Below are positions 42,255 through 50,942 of a DNA stretch of 64,000 nt, in pieces. The position numbers and the translations under genes were made by a program. Origin of the DNA: Ferrimonas gelatinilytica (GTDB lineage: Bacteria > Pseudomonadota > Gammaproteobacteria > Enterobacterales > Shewanellaceae); contig NZ_BAABLF010000013.1 of the NCBI RefSeq assembly GCF_039544205.1, forward strand, positions 124,001 to 188,000, given 5' to 3'. Within the stretch, counting starts at the first letter, position 1. Each line of letters starts with the position of its first letter. Below the pieces are notes generated by a model. It saw only the letters and a list, made by a program, of their open reading frames with translations. It was not told the DNA's origin and did no database searches.

Positions 42255-42779
42255 TTGGGCTACCTAAATAAGCGCTGTTCAACACTAAAGTTTTGGCGCA
42301 CGCATCATTGGATGCGCCGTTAAGCATAGGCAAAGTCCCTTTCGTTGCCACATTCAGCCTCAGTGCCTGATCGCCACGTTAGGCTGTGTCACTCCCTGCC
42401 CAAGCGGGTCTTGCACAGCAAGACGGGCCAATGAGCGGGAACAAAATACCTAAAATGGTTCAACAGTTGTCCAAATAGTGTTAACGGCTTTGCAAAACTG
42501 CTAGGCCGGTCACAATTGTCGAGGCCAGCTCACAATCAAACTGAAGTGATGACATTTGCTCAAAGCTTGGCAAGGTGCAGAGGTCCCTGTGCACCAAATA
42601 GGGGCAACATTCTACTGAGATGAAAGGGATAAGTCATACATTCCGTCAAGCGTTACACAATCTTGTGATCGGCTTGATGAAACGGCGTCAATGTCCCCCG
42701 CGGCAATGCTCCCCCGACGGCCCGGTAGGAAGCGTCGGCCATGCAGTGTTTCTCGATGAAAATCGCCGAACGGGTTGCC
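42255..42779. other. arcA upstream region, non-coding
   Basis: A 525-bp interval without a supportable gene, one of the longest in the window, with more A+T than its surroundings near arcA. It should contain the arcA promoter and leader. An open frame at 42620 runs into rluA antisense and is not credible. No riboswitch or clear small-RNA terminator was recognised. Confidence 0.5.
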
Positions 42780-43436
42780 TTAGAAAGGCGCCTTGGCGAA
42801 AAACTGCATCCGCTCGCCGCTGTACGGGTGGGTCAGGGCCAGCATCTCGGCGTGGAGCAGCAGGCGATCCGCGCCATCACGCGCCTCCCCCTCGGCATAG
42901 AAGTTGTCACCGATGATCGGTTGTCCCAGCGCCTGCATGTGAACCCGCAGTTGGTGGGAGCGCCCCGTAATGGGCGTCAGGGCCACCAGCGTTGATTGAG
43001 GGGTTCGCTCGATCACCTTGTAGCGGGTCTGGGAGGGCTTGCCATGCTCATGGCAGACCTTCTGCTTGGGTCGATTGGGCCAGTCGCAGATCAGGGGCAG
43101 GTCCACCTCACCCTCTTCCAGCGGCAGATCTCCCCAGACCCGAGCCAGGTAGCGCTTGTCGGTTTCCCGCTCCCGGAACTGGCGTTTTAACTCCCGCTCC
43201 GCATTTTTTCGCAAGGCAAATACCAGGACACCGGAGGTGGCCATATCCAGCCGGTGGACATCATAGACCGTCTCAAACCGGGTGCGCAGTCGGCTCAGGG
43301 CGCTGTCATGATGGGCCGGATCCCGTCCCGGCACCGACAGAAGCTCCGCCGGCTTGTCGATCACCACGATATCCTTGTCCTGGTGCAGGATGGTCAGGAA
43401 GGGGTCGGTCGGTGGGGCGTAGATAAAGTCGGTCAT
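42780..43436 (-). CDS. rluA: Pseudouridine synthase RluA family (23S U746 / tRNA U32 type)
   Basis: The 218-residue enzyme isomerises uridine to pseudouridine in RNA. The catalytic Asp lies in VHRLDMATSGVLVFA near residue 65; the tail motifs RYLARVWG, SQTRYKVIE and TGRSHQLRVHMQALGQPIIGD are standard. It has no N-terminal S4 domain, and its length equals E. coli RluA (219), so dual specificity for 23S rRNA U746 and tRNA U32 is the best guess. Confidence 0.92.
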   Translation of the reverse strand: MTDFIYAPPTDPFLTILHQDKDIVVIDKPAELLSVPGRDPAHHDSALSRLRTRFETVYDVHRLDMATSGVLVFALRKNAERELKRQFRERETDKRYLARVWGDLPLEEGEVDLPLICDWPNRPKQKVCHEHGKPSQTRYKVIERTPQSTLVALTPITGRSHQLRVHMQALGQPIIGDNFYAEGEARDGADRLLLHAEMLALTHPYSGERMQFFAKAPF

Positions 43437-43532
43437 GGTCTGGGCTCGTTTGGGCGGTCAGGCGCCGCTGGGCGGCGGGCGCACACGATAGGCCAAGGTC
43501 CCATGGGATGCAAGTGGGGCGCCGGCAGGGGC

Positions 43533-43823
43533 TCAGAGCAGGTTGCCGCCGTTGGCGTAGATCAGGGAGAAGGTCCAGATCACGAAGGCCAGGGGCAGGT
43601 GAACCAGGGCATAGAAAAAGGCGTCCAGCCGGGACATGGTGTCGTCGTCGATGAGCAGATAAAGGTGCAGGATCAGGACCAGTGGCAGGGTGGCAAACAG
43701 GGGCCAGATGAAGATCGCGGCACCGGGGAGGATGGCGCGGGCGACGATCGCCAACAAAACCATCGCGACCGTGACCGCCGGGGCGGCCCCTATGCGGTAA
43801 TGATTGGGGTACCAGTGCAACAT
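43533..43823 (-). CDS. Small membrane protein, unknown function
   Basis: A 96-residue protein with three hydrophobic helices (about 17-33, 38-58, 68-90) and the acidic loop LLIDDDTMSRLDAF between the second and third. No family is recognised. It lies between rluA and the methyltransferase gene in the same direction but with clear gaps. Coding is supported by its hydrophobic periodicity and lack of a better frame opposite. Confidence 0.65.
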   Translation of the reverse strand: MLHWYPNHYRIGAAPAVTVAMVLLAIVARAILPGAAIFIWPLFATLPLVLILHLYLLIDDDTMSRLDAFFYALVHLPLAFVIWTFSLIYANGGNLL

Positions 43824-43885
43824 CCTTTCGCTCCTTTAGGGCTCCTTGAGCCGCGGACAGGGATCCTGACGCCGGTGCCCTCCGC

Positions 43886-44431
43886 TTATCGCGGTTTTCG
43901 GGCCACCAGCTGTGCGGTGAAACGGTCGGGATCCGGCCACCTTCCCTCACGGTAGAGGATCCTATCCCAGCTGGCAAAGGGTTGTATGAGTTCGCCGGGT
44001 TGTAACAGGAAATCGGGGTTGCGGGGACGTCCGATCTCCGCCTGAGCCGCGAGGAAGGTTTCATAGAGGATGAGGCCTCCGGGCATGATCGCCTCGGCCA
44101 GTTTCGGCAGCAGGGGGCGGTGCAGGTAGTTGACCACGATAATGGCGCTAAACCGCCTTCCTCCCAGGGGGCTCCCCGCCACCTCGGGGGCTTCCAGGTC
44201 CCTGCGCCACAAGGTCGCCGCCAGGCGCTGCGCATCCAGCTGGGCCTGCACTGCGGCCAGTGCTTCGGTATTGATGTCGCAAAACCAGACTGGCAGGCCC
44301 CGTTTCGCCAGCGTCATTCCGTGGCGGCCATGGCCGCAGGCAAGATCCAGTACCGGACCACTGGGCAGTTGTTCGAAGGCATCCAGGTGGGCCTGCAGCA
44401 GGGCGTTTGGTGTTGTGCGTGTGTGGGCCAT
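43886..44431 (-). CDS. Class I SAM-dependent methyltransferase
   Basis: The 181-residue product has the SAM-binding motif I VLDLACGHGRHGM near residue 27, an acidic motif II in WFCDINTEAL, and the later strand FSAIIVVNYLHRPLLPKLAEAIMPGGLILYETF (in part: IIVVNYLHRPL, PGGLILYETF). This resembles the TehB/UbiE-like small methyltransferases; the substrate is unknown. It begins 10 bp after the upstream membrane protein gene, so the two are probably co-transcribed. Confidence 0.88.
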   Translation of the reverse strand: MAHTRTTPNALLQAHLDAFEQLPSGPVLDLACGHGRHGMTLAKRGLPVWFCDINTEALAAVQAQLDAQRLAATLWRRDLEAPEVAGSPLGGRRFSAIIVVNYLHRPLLPKLAEAIMPGGLILYETFLAAQAEIGRPRNPDFLLQPGELIQPFASWDRILYREGRWPDPDRFTAQLVARKPR

Positions 44432-44441
44432 GGGCGTGAGT

Positions 44442-44846
44442 TTAGCCCTTGATCTCTTTGCCCCGCAGGACCCGGCGGTGCCACACCGAGTAGTGCCGGA
44501 ACTGTGACGGCCCGTGGGCCAGGTAGACCGACCACACCGCGATCAGGCCGAACAGGACGGCCCCGTATTGTGGGAAGGGGTAGCAAAGGGCCAGCAGGCC
44601 GATCTTGACTACGCTGCCGAGTCCCTTGAGCTGAACCAGCCACATCGGTGAGCGCCAGATCTCCCAAATCATCAGCAGCAGGCCGCTGACCATGGCCAGA
44701 ACCCACCAGGGTTGCCAATGAGTTTGAGCCGTGGCGTGGAAGAAGCCGGCGGAGGCACCGACGATGCCGAGAACATGGAGGGCACGAAGGGTCGTTTTAC
44801 CCAGACGGAGCAGGAAAAATTCACGATCGCTGATGGCGGTGGTCAT
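44442..44846 (-). CDS. Four-helix membrane protein, unknown function
   Basis: A 134-residue protein with about four predicted helices (VLGIVGASAGFFHA, WVLAMVSGLLLMIWEIW, VVKIGLLALCYPFPQYGAVLFGLIAVW in part) and a basic C-terminal tail (WHRRVLRGKEIKG). A His-rich first-helix loop (FFHATAQTHWQPWW) is noticeable. I do not recognise the family. It is 10 bp upstream of the methyltransferase gene. Confidence 0.72.
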   Translation of the reverse strand: MTTAISDREFFLLRLGKTTLRALHVLGIVGASAGFFHATAQTHWQPWWVLAMVSGLLLMIWEIWRSPMWLVQLKGLGSVVKIGLLALCYPFPQYGAVLFGLIAVWSVYLAHGPSQFRHYSVWHRRVLRGKEIKG

Positions 44847-44965
44847 GGGGAGCTCGGATGAGATTGGGATTGGCCTAGTGTGACTACTGCTCTGGCCCGG
44901 TGCAAGTGAGCCAGGCGAAGGCGGGCTCGGTAAGCGGGCAGGGCGCCCAAAGTGTGAACTTGGTT

Positions 44966-44994
44966 CTGACAGTCTTCACCTCCCTTGGTAGTAT
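44966..44994 (+). promoter_or_regulatory. Candidate sigma70 promoter of the GltS-type symporter gene
   Basis: CTGACA (5 of 6 to TTGACA) and TAGTAT (4 of 6) separated by exactly 17 bp, 79 bp upstream of the start codon. Confidence 0.5.
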
Positions 44995-45073
44995 CAGCGC
45001 TTTTTTGCGGGCAAAGTGCGCATTTTTTGTTCACTCCATTGGCCCGTCGTGATTAACGAAAGGGGAAGTTTGT

Positions 45074-46420
45074 ATGCTCAGTAACTGGGAACTCTTCACC
45101 GATTTCGGCATCGCCGGTGGCCTTCTGCTTACCGGTAAATGGCTTCGTGCCAATGTTGTGATCTTCCAGCGCCTCTATCTGCCGGCGGCGCTCATCGCCG
45201 GGATCCTGGCGCTTGTGCTGGGGCCCTCCGGCGTCGACCTGCTGCCCTGGAGCGCCTCCTTTGCCGCCAACGCCTCGGTGCTGACCGTCGCGCTCTTCGG
45301 TGTGCTGGGGCTGGCCACCGACTTTCCCTCGCGGCATGTGCTGATGCGCCGTGCCGGCACCCTTTGGGCCTTTAACCAGATCGCCACGGTCAGCCAGTGG
45401 GCGTTTGCCGCGATGGCGGGCCTGGGGTTGATGTTCTGGGTCTGGCCGGATCTGCCGCCGGGCTTTGGTCTGGTGCTCTCTGCCGGCTTCATGGGAGGCC
45501 ATGGCACCGGAGTGGTGGTGGGCGAGAGCCTGCAGGCGCAGGGCTGGGCAGATGCCCTGACGCTGGCACTAACCACTGCTACGGTGGGGATCTTCGCCTC
45601 CATCCTTGGTGGGATGGCGCTGTTGCACCTGGGACTGAAAAAGGGCTGGCTGAAGGATTTCAGCCGCTTCGAAACCATGAGTACCGTTCAGCGCCGTGGT
45701 CTGGTTCCCCGGGAGCAGCAGGACAGCGTCGGGCGCAACAGTGTTTCGACCATCTCGGTGGACACGCTGGCGATGCATGGGGCCCTGATGGTGCTGGTCA
45801 CTGTGCTGGGGCACCACAGTGCAGTGTTCCTGTCGAAGTTCCACGGCATGTTGCAGGTGCCGGCCTTCGTGACCGCCTTTGCCATTGGCCTGGCGGTGAG
45901 GGCGTTGCTCAAGCGCACCAAGGGCAGCGATTACTTTGATGACCGCCTGTTCCAGCATGGTACCGGCGCCGCCACCGACTTCCTGATCGTCTTCGGGATC
46001 GGCGCCATCAAGGTGACGATTCTGCTCAACTACGCGCTGCCGCTGGTGGCGATCATCCTCTTGGGGTTGGCGTTTAACCTGTTCCTGGTGCTGGTAGTGG
46101 CCCCGCGGATCTTCGGGGACAACTGGTTTGAGAAAGCGGTGTTTTCCTGGGGCTGGCTGACTGGCACCGTCGGCATGGGGATCGCCCTGTTGCGGATCAT
46201 CGATCCCAAGATGCGGGCCCGGGTGCTGGATGACTACGCCATCGCCTACGTGCCCGGTTCCATCACGGATATGTTGATCATCTCCCTGGTCCCGGTGTTG
46301 ATGATGCAGGGCATGGCCGATCTGGCCATTGGGGCGATGTGGGCCTATGTGGCGGTGATCGCCGGGATCTGGTACGTGGTCTGGGGACGCCACGGTCTCT
46401 CTCACAAGGCCATCGTCTAA
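45074..46420 (+). CDS. Sodium/glutamate symporter family protein (GltS-like)
   Basis: A 448-residue inner-membrane carrier with two inverted halves. The family-characteristic pore segment GFMGGHGTGVVVGESLQAQGW lies in the first half (shown in part: GGHGTGVVVGE) and SWGWLTGTVGMGIALLRIIDP in the second (in part: GWLTGTVGMG). These match the GltS-type sodium-coupled glutamate carriers, but the protein is longer than E. coli GltS (401), so the substrate could differ. It is a single-gene unit with a promoter and a terminator. Confidence 0.85.
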   Translation: MLSNWELFTDFGIAGGLLLTGKWLRANVVIFQRLYLPAALIAGILALVLGPSGVDLLPWSASFAANASVLTVALFGVLGLATDFPSRHVLMRRAGTLWAFNQIATVSQWAFAAMAGLGLMFWVWPDLPPGFGLVLSAGFMGGHGTGVVVGESLQAQGWADALTLALTTATVGIFASILGGMALLHLGLKKGWLKDFSRFETMSTVQRRGLVPREQQDSVGRNSVSTISVDTLAMHGALMVLVTVLGHHSAVFLSKFHGMLQVPAFVTAFAIGLAVRALLKRTKGSDYFDDRLFQHGTGAATDFLIVFGIGAIKVTILLNYALPLVAIILLGLAFNLFLVLVVAPRIFGDNWFEKAVFSWGWLTGTVGMGIALLRIIDPKMRARVLDDYAIAYVPGSITDMLIISLVPVLMMQGMADLAIGAMWAYVAVIAGIWYVVWGRHGLSHKAIV

Positions 46421-46434
46421 GCTGATGGGACGAT

Positions 46435-46472
46435 AAACGCGGCATCGGGCTACCCCGGTGCCGCGTTTTTTG
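46435..46472 (+). terminator. Terminator after the symporter gene
   Basis: AAACGCGGCA-T-CGGG / CCCG-G-TGCCGCGTTT stem followed by a T-run. Confidence 0.85.
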
Positions 46473-46535
46473 TGCTGGAGACGACGAGGTAGATCCCGTA
46501 ACTTGGTTGAAGGATTTTTGACCAGGGAGTGGAGC

Positions 46536-47324
46536 ATGATTCGGGTAGTGTTTAACCAGAAGGGTGGTGTGGGGAAGTCCAGTCTCAGCACTAACTTGGC
46601 GGCGATCAGCGCCGCGGCAGGGTACCAGACGCTGCTGGTGGATCTGGATGTGCAGGGAAACAGCAGTCACTACCTGGGCTTTGATCCTGAGCCGGGCCGA
46701 CCGACGGTCGCGGATCTGTTCAAGCAGACGGTAGGCTGGTTGAGCCGTCCTCAGTCACCGCAGGAGTTCGTTTACGATACCGAGTGGGACAAGTTATGCC
46801 TGCTGCCCGCCTCGCCCCGATTGGCGGAGATTGAGCGGGATCTGGAGAGCCGTTACAAGATCTTCAAACTGCGGGACGCGCTGGATCTCCTGGCGCAGGA
46901 GTTTGACCACATTTTTATCGACACCCCGCCCAACTTCAATTTCTACTCGAAGTCGGCGCTGATCGCCGCCGATTCGGTGATCATTCCTTTCGACTGCGAC
47001 ACCTTCTCCGCTCAGGCTATTGAGCGACTGCTGGACAATGTGTTGGAGCTGAAGGGGGATCATAACCCTGAGTTGCAACTGGAGGGGATCGTGGTGAACC
47101 AGTACAACCCCCAGGCCAGGTTACCCCAGAGCCAGGTCGCGGCACTGAAAGCCCAAGCGTTGCCGCTGTTTGACACCCTGCTCGGGTCATCGGTGAAGAT
47201 GCGGGAGTCACACCAACTTCGCCAACCGCTTATCCATTGCGCGCCCAAACATAAGCTCACCGCTGCACTGCTGACCCTGTTCGAGGAGATGGAGAGTCGG
47301 CAGAAAGCTTTGGCAGAGGCCTAG
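46536..47324 (+). CDS. ParA family ATPase, orphan
   Basis: A 262-residue deviant-Walker ATPase. The N-terminus MIRVVFNQKGGVGKSS carries the signature-lysine Walker A box, the Walker A' strand LLVDLDVQGNSSHYLGF follows, and IFIDTPPNFNF is the Walker B region. No parB or DNA-binding partner lies alongside, so this is not the chromosomal parAB locus. Orphan ParA-like proteins often position large complexes (chemoreceptors, flagella, pili) in the cell, but a role here is inference. The start at 46536 has GGAG close upstream. Its stop shares a CTAG with the convergent gene. Confidence 0.88.
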   Translation: MIRVVFNQKGGVGKSSLSTNLAAISAAAGYQTLLVDLDVQGNSSHYLGFDPEPGRPTVADLFKQTVGWLSRPQSPQEFVYDTEWDKLCLLPASPRLAEIERDLESRYKIFKLRDALDLLAQEFDHIFIDTPPNFNFYSKSALIAADSVIIPFDCDTFSAQAIERLLDNVLELKGDHNPELQLEGIVVNQYNPQARLPQSQVAALKAQALPLFDTLLGSSVKMRESHQLRQPLIHCAPKHKLTAALLTLFEEMESRQKALAEA

Positions 47325-47830
47325 CGGTCAGGGTATTGCGGTGAGGATGGCTGTGTGGAGGGAGACGTCGCTTTTCCGGTGGGGCCATCGTCACTCTCCC
47401 ACTCATCGGACTCGGCAAACCCTTTGAACTGCTCCATGCTCTTCTGGGTCTGGCGCCGGAAGAGCCAGGGCACCAGCGCCATCAGGCGCATCGCACCGCG
47501 AAAGGTAAATTCACACTCCATCTGCCATAGGGTACTGGAACCCTCGTCGATAAAGTGATGGTCACAGCGGTTATCGACCTGCCGTGTCTGGTAGCGTGCA
47601 ACAAAGCGATCCGGCAGGGCCCGATCCAGCACCGTCTCCAGCACAGGCACATGCTTTTTCCCCATCCGGTAAAGTAACTGGCACTGGGCACCCGGCTGCC
47701 CCGGCACACCCTGTACCGGCTCTATCTCCAACAGTTGCGGCTGCCACTTGGGCAGGTTGTACGGGTTATCGAACAGTGCGACCACGACATCTCGGGGACG
47801 CGCGATGCGAACCTGGCATTCATAGCGCAT
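47321..47830 (-). CDS. SRPBCC (START-like) family protein
   Basis: A 169-residue protein with the helix-grip pattern of polyketide cyclase/START-like domains: N-terminal strand YECQVRIARPRDVVVALFDNP, the NLPKWQPQLLEIEPV turn and a C-terminal helix (MALVPWLFRRQTQKSMEQFKGFAE). The last ~30 residues are polar and unstructured. These domains bind hydrophobic ligands; none can be named. The gene overlaps the convergent ParA gene by 4 bp. Confidence 0.85.
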   Translation of the reverse strand: MRYECQVRIARPRDVVVALFDNPYNLPKWQPQLLEIEPVQGVPGQPGAQCQLLYRMGKKHVPVLETVLDRALPDRFVARYQTRQVDNRCDHHFIDEGSSTLWQMECEFTFRGAMRLMALVPWLFRRQTQKSMEQFKGFAESDEWESDDGPTGKATSPSTQPSSPQYPDR

Positions 47831-47993
47831 GAGTCTGTCATCCCTAGGTAAAGCCTTGGAGGATCAGTGTAGACGGCTCTGGTCCGGTAACGGGAGGGGG
47901 CGCATTGGCTTGCGCGGGAGTGCAAAGGTTGAGAAAAGTGCACATCCTGTCGGAAAAGGCCCGATAATGCCGGTCTCAAAGGGGGAAGTGATG

Positions 47994-48683
47994 ATGCGAT
48001 TGGATAAGTTTTTAACGGCCTGTACCGAGCTGACCCGAAGTCTGGCCAAGCGGGAACTCAAGGCCGGGGCGGTAGAGTGCGATGGCGAGGTGATCCGTGA
48101 TCCCGGCTTCCAGGTCGGAGAGGAGACCTCTGTCCTGTGGCAGGGGAGGAGACTGAGCCTGATCCCCACCCGCTACCTGATGCTCCACAAGCCCGAGGCG
48201 TACCTCTGCTCCAATGTGGATGAGCACTATCCCTCGGTGCTGGGCCTGATCGATCTGCCCAGGGCGGATCGATTGCGCATAGCCGGCCGCCTGGATGTGG
48301 ATACCACCGGCCTAGTCCTGCTGTCAGAGGATGGCCAGTGGTGCCACCGTATCACCTCGCCCCGACGACAGTGCGCCAAGCGCTACCGCGCCTGGCTGGC
48401 GGATCCCCTGGTGGGGGATGCTGAGGCGCGTTTTGCCGAAGGGGTGGAGCTGCACCAGGATGGGTTGACGCAGCCCGCGGCCCTGGTCCGGGTCAGTGAT
48501 ACCGAGGTGCTGCTGACCATCAGCGAGGGAAAGTATCACCAGGTGAAACGGATGTTTGCGGCGCTGGGGAACAAGGTAGTGCGGCTGCACCGGGAGTCGG
48601 TGGGGCCGGTAGAGTTGGATCCTGCCCTGGCACCGGGCCAGTGGCGCCCACTGACCGAGCAGGAGGTCACCGCGCTCGGTTGA
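47994..48683 (+). CDS. rsuA: 16S rRNA pseudouridine(516) synthase RsuA family
   Basis: The 229-residue product has an N-terminal S4 RNA-binding domain (MRLDKFLTACTELTRSLAKREL) and the pseudouridine synthase domain with catalytic Asp in AGRLDVDTTGLVLLS, plus ITSPRRQCAKRYRAWL and SEGKYHQVKRMFAALGNKV, all close to E. coli RsuA (231 residues). It modifies U516 in 16S rRNA. The start at 47994 reproduces the E. coli N-terminus; ATG at 47991 is equally placed behind GGGGGAAG, and the longer frame upstream has no support. Confidence 0.93.
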   Translation: MRLDKFLTACTELTRSLAKRELKAGAVECDGEVIRDPGFQVGEETSVLWQGRRLSLIPTRYLMLHKPEAYLCSNVDEHYPSVLGLIDLPRADRLRIAGRLDVDTTGLVLLSEDGQWCHRITSPRRQCAKRYRAWLADPLVGDAEARFAEGVELHQDGLTQPAALVRVSDTEVLLTISEGKYHQVKRMFAALGNKVVRLHRESVGPVELDPALAPGQWRPLTEQEVTALG

Positions 48684-48696
48684 GGGGAATACCCCG

Positions 48697-49488
48697 TTAG
48701 TGGTTGGTCAGAAGCAGCGAATCGCCCTGGTGGGTTGGAAGTCGATGATGGCGTACCGGGCCCAAGGCCCCCTGGTGGTCAAAATGCTGCACGTGCCAAT
48801 CCAACCGGCCGTCGGCGTGTTGCCGCCACAGCGTGGTTGTACGGGTGCCGTAGTCCGGTGAGTGGATGAAGATGGGAGAGAGGCGTCGCTCCAGCGCCAG
48901 GCCAACACCGGTGTCCGGTAACGCCGCATCCTCGGCCGCGGTGGGATCCCGCAGCAGGGCCAGCAGCGCACCGTCGCTGGCCCCGGAGTCTAGGCCCTGG
49001 GCCAGAGCTTTTTTAAGCCTCTGCACCTTGGGCCAGGGCGTATCGAGCAGGTGGTTGCTGAGGCCATACAGCCCGGGCTGAAGCGTCCTCACGCACCCCT
49101 CGCGGTTACTGAAGTAGTAGAGGCCATGGCGGTCGCCCAGCAGCAGGTTGAAACCAGCGAACTGTCGGGCCCTTGGGGCGATCCGGGTGAGAAACTTCGG
49201 CGCCAGTTCCGGTCGGCCGAGATAATCCAGCAGTAACTGGCCCCGGCTGGGCCCGGACTGCGGGGGCCACTCCCGGTAGTTGGTGATCAGGCCCCAGCGT
49301 CCGTCCGGGTGGTGCGCCATCCAGGTGCCACCGGCTTGTTGGTCCTGGCCGGCAAACAGGCCATCCGGCTTGCGCCAGCGGTGCGGCGGCAGGGTCGGGC
49401 GATCATAAAACTCATCCCGGTTGGCGAGCAAAACCAGGGGCGTGGGCGCCCCAGGCTGCCAGCGAAAAGCGACAAGGCACACGAACAT
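48697..49488 (-). CDS. NRDE family protein (TANGO2-like)
   Basis: A 263-residue protein with the eponymous motif NRDEFYDRP near residue 23, preceded by MFVCLVAFRW. GGTWMAHHPDGRWGLITNYRE is the second conserved block (given in part: GGTWMA, ALLTNYR-type), and YGLSNHLLDTPWPKV the third. It resembles N-terminal-nucleophile hydrolases and eukaryotic TANGO2; the bacterial function, possibly heme handling, is unsettled. It is convergent with rsuA and divergent from the YtoQ-like gene. Confidence 0.9.
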   Translation of the reverse strand: MFVCLVAFRWQPGAPTPLVLLANRDEFYDRPTLPPHRWRKPDGLFAGQDQQAGGTWMAHHPDGRWGLITNYREWPPQSGPSRGQLLLDYLGRPELAPKFLTRIAPRARQFAGFNLLLGDRHGLYYFSNREGCVRTLQPGLYGLSNHLLDTPWPKVQRLKKALAQGLDSGASDGALLALLRDPTAAEDAALPDTGVGLALERRLSPIFIHSPDYGTRTTTLWRQHADGRLDWHVQHFDHQGALGPVRHHRLPTHQGDSLLLTNH

Positions 49489-49498
49489 TTCCCCCTTA

Positions 49499-49562
49499 AC
49501 CGTTGGCGGATTGGTTCGCCAACGGTGTGCAACTTTGGCAAGCTGCCCGCCTTGGCGGGCCT
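49499..49562. other. Two hairpins in the NRDE / YtoQ divergent region
   Basis: ACCGTTGGCG / CGCCAACGGT (10-bp perfect stem, 49499-49526) and GCCCGCC / GGCGGGC (49547-49562) lie between the divergent genes. Position suits an operator or leader structures; no T-run follows. Confidence 0.45.
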
Positions 49563-49605
49563 TGGCCTACTACCTTACAGCGAACGAACAGAAGGAAACA
49601 CCCCG

Positions 49606-50073
49606 ATGAAAGAGCCGTCGATGAAATGGCGTGTCTACCTCTCCGGTGAGATCCACACCGATTGGCGTGAGCAGATCGCTCAGGGCTGTGCCGAGCGTAA
49701 CCTGCCCATCACCCTGTTGGGGCCGGTCACCGACCATGCCGCCTCCGATGCCGCCGGTGATGGCCTGGTCGCCACCGATGGCGGGTTCTGGCGGGATCAG
49801 CAAAGTGCTCGGGTGAACCAGATCCGGACCCGCACCCTGATAGAAAAGAGTGATTTAGTGGTGGTGCGCTTTGGCGAGCAGTACCGTCAGTGGAACGCGG
49901 CGTTCGATGCGGGTCTCTGTGCCGCCCTGGGTAAGCCCTACATCACCTTGCACGATGAGAGCCTGGTGCATCCCCTCAAGGAGGTGGATGCCGCGGCCCA
50001 GGCCTGGGCACAAACCCCGCAGCAGGTCGTGCAGTTGCTGGCATACACTTGTAGCTCCGCCTGCGCTGATTGA
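49606..50073 (+). CDS. ytoQ: YtoQ family protein
   Basis: A 155-residue protein matching the YtoQ family, which is related to nucleoside 2-deoxyribosyltransferases: opening KWRVYLSGEIHTDWR, then RVNQIRTRTLIEKSDLVVVRFGEQYRQWNAAFDAG (in part: SDLVVVRFGEQYRQWN) and GKPYITLHDESLVHPL. Biochemical function has not been established to my knowledge. The start at 49606 is preceded by AAGGAAA; upstream frames are antisense to the NRDE gene. Confidence 0.88.
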   Translation: MKEPSMKWRVYLSGEIHTDWREQIAQGCAERNLPITLLGPVTDHAASDAAGDGLVATDGGFWRDQQSARVNQIRTRTLIEKSDLVVVRFGEQYRQWNAAFDAGLCAALGKPYITLHDESLVHPLKEVDAAAQAWAQTPQQVVQLLAYTCSSACAD

Positions 50074-50082
50074 GAGCCTTAG

Positions 50083-50319
50083 ATGGATAACGCAACGATC
50101 TGGGAATGGGTGGGATACGCCGCATCGGTGCTGGTGGCGATCTCGCTGATGATGACCGACATCAAGAAGCTGCGCTGGTGGAACACCGCCGGCTGTGCCC
50201 TGTTCTCCGCTTATGGCGTGGCGATCTCGGCGTACCCGGTGGCGCTACTGAACGGCTTCATTGTCCTGGTCAATCTGTACTATCTCTGGCGGATCTACCG
50301 CTTCGAGCAGTCTGACTGA
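50083..50319 (+). CDS. Small three-helix membrane protein (YgjV/CBU_0592-like)
   Basis: A 78-residue protein with three helices: WVGYAASVLVAISLMM, then WWNTAGCALFSAYGVAIS and VALLNGFIVLVNLYYLWRIY. The helix order, with DIKKLRWWN in the first loop, resembles the CBU_0592/YgjV-type small membrane proteins, which look like half-transporters of the SemiSWEET kind. It follows ytoQ by 9 bp. Its last 25 bp overlap the convergent hydrolase gene. Confidence 0.75.
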   Translation: MDNATIWEWVGYAASVLVAISLMMTDIKKLRWWNTAGCALFSAYGVAISAYPVALLNGFIVLVNLYYLWRIYRFEQSD

Positions 50320-50942
50320 TCGAAGTAGCCGTAACGCAGGAACTGGTCGGTCTGCCTCGCCACTTCGGCGGAGAGCAACATGCTGGTATGGGTGACCGGG
50401 AGGACCTTGTGGTCGCGCATGCCTGCGATGCGGGTTTCCTCGATCAACACGGTGCCATCGCTGTCCCGGCGTGGTGCGCCCAGTAGAGTTCCCATGCCAA
50501 AGCCGGTGCCACCGGCGAGACTTCCCAGGGCGGCGTCGCTGTGCCAGACCACCGGTTGGTCCCGCAGCAGGCCATGTTCGCCGGCGTTGCCCAGCAGGGC
50601 ACTGAGGTTCCATTGGGCCAGTCGACGCGCCAGCAGTGCGCCCTGCAGGGGACTGCCCAAGGTGACAATGCGACTGCCCAGGGGAAGGGGCACCGCATGG
50701 GCGAGATGGTAAAGCAGTACCCCGCCGAGGCTGTGCCCCACCAGATAGGCCGGCTGATCCTGGGGCAGGGCAGAGAGGATTCGGTCGTAGAGGGACTCCG
50801 CCCGAATGGCCACGCTGTTGTAACTTAAGCACTCGGTCTCCCACTCTCTCTGTTTCAGGCGCTGGGCCAGCGGCCACATCACCGAGCCATGCATGTAGAG
50901 GCCGTGCAGCAGCAGGACTTTATTCCGTTTTTTCTTCCCCAT
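50295..50942 (-). CDS. Alpha/beta hydrolase (esterase/lipase-like)
   Basis: The 215-residue product has the oxyanion-hole strand VLLLHGLYMHG near residue 10, the nucleophile elbow GHSLGG with Ser71, and a likely catalytic His in THTSML near residue 186. The scaffold matches small triacylglycerol-lipase/PGAP1-like hydrolases; the substrate is unknown. There is no signal peptide, so it is probably cytoplasmic. Its 3' end overlaps the convergent membrane protein gene by 25 bp. Confidence 0.87.
   Translation of the reverse strand: MGKKKRNKVLLLHGLYMHGSVMWPLAQRLKQREWETECLSYNSVAIRAESLYDRILSALPQDQPAYLVGHSLGGVLLYHLAHAVPLPLGSRIVTLGSPLQGALLARRLAQWNLSALLGNAGEHGLLRDQPVVWHSDAALGSLAGGTGFGMGTLLGAPRRDSDGTVLIEETRIAGMRDHKVLPVTHTSMLLSAEVARQTDQFLRYGYFDQSDCSKR

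Noticed and set aside
42620..42916. 98-codon plus-strand frame in the arcA-rluA interval
   Set aside because: Its second half is antisense to rluA and its first half has no ribosome site or recognisable composition.
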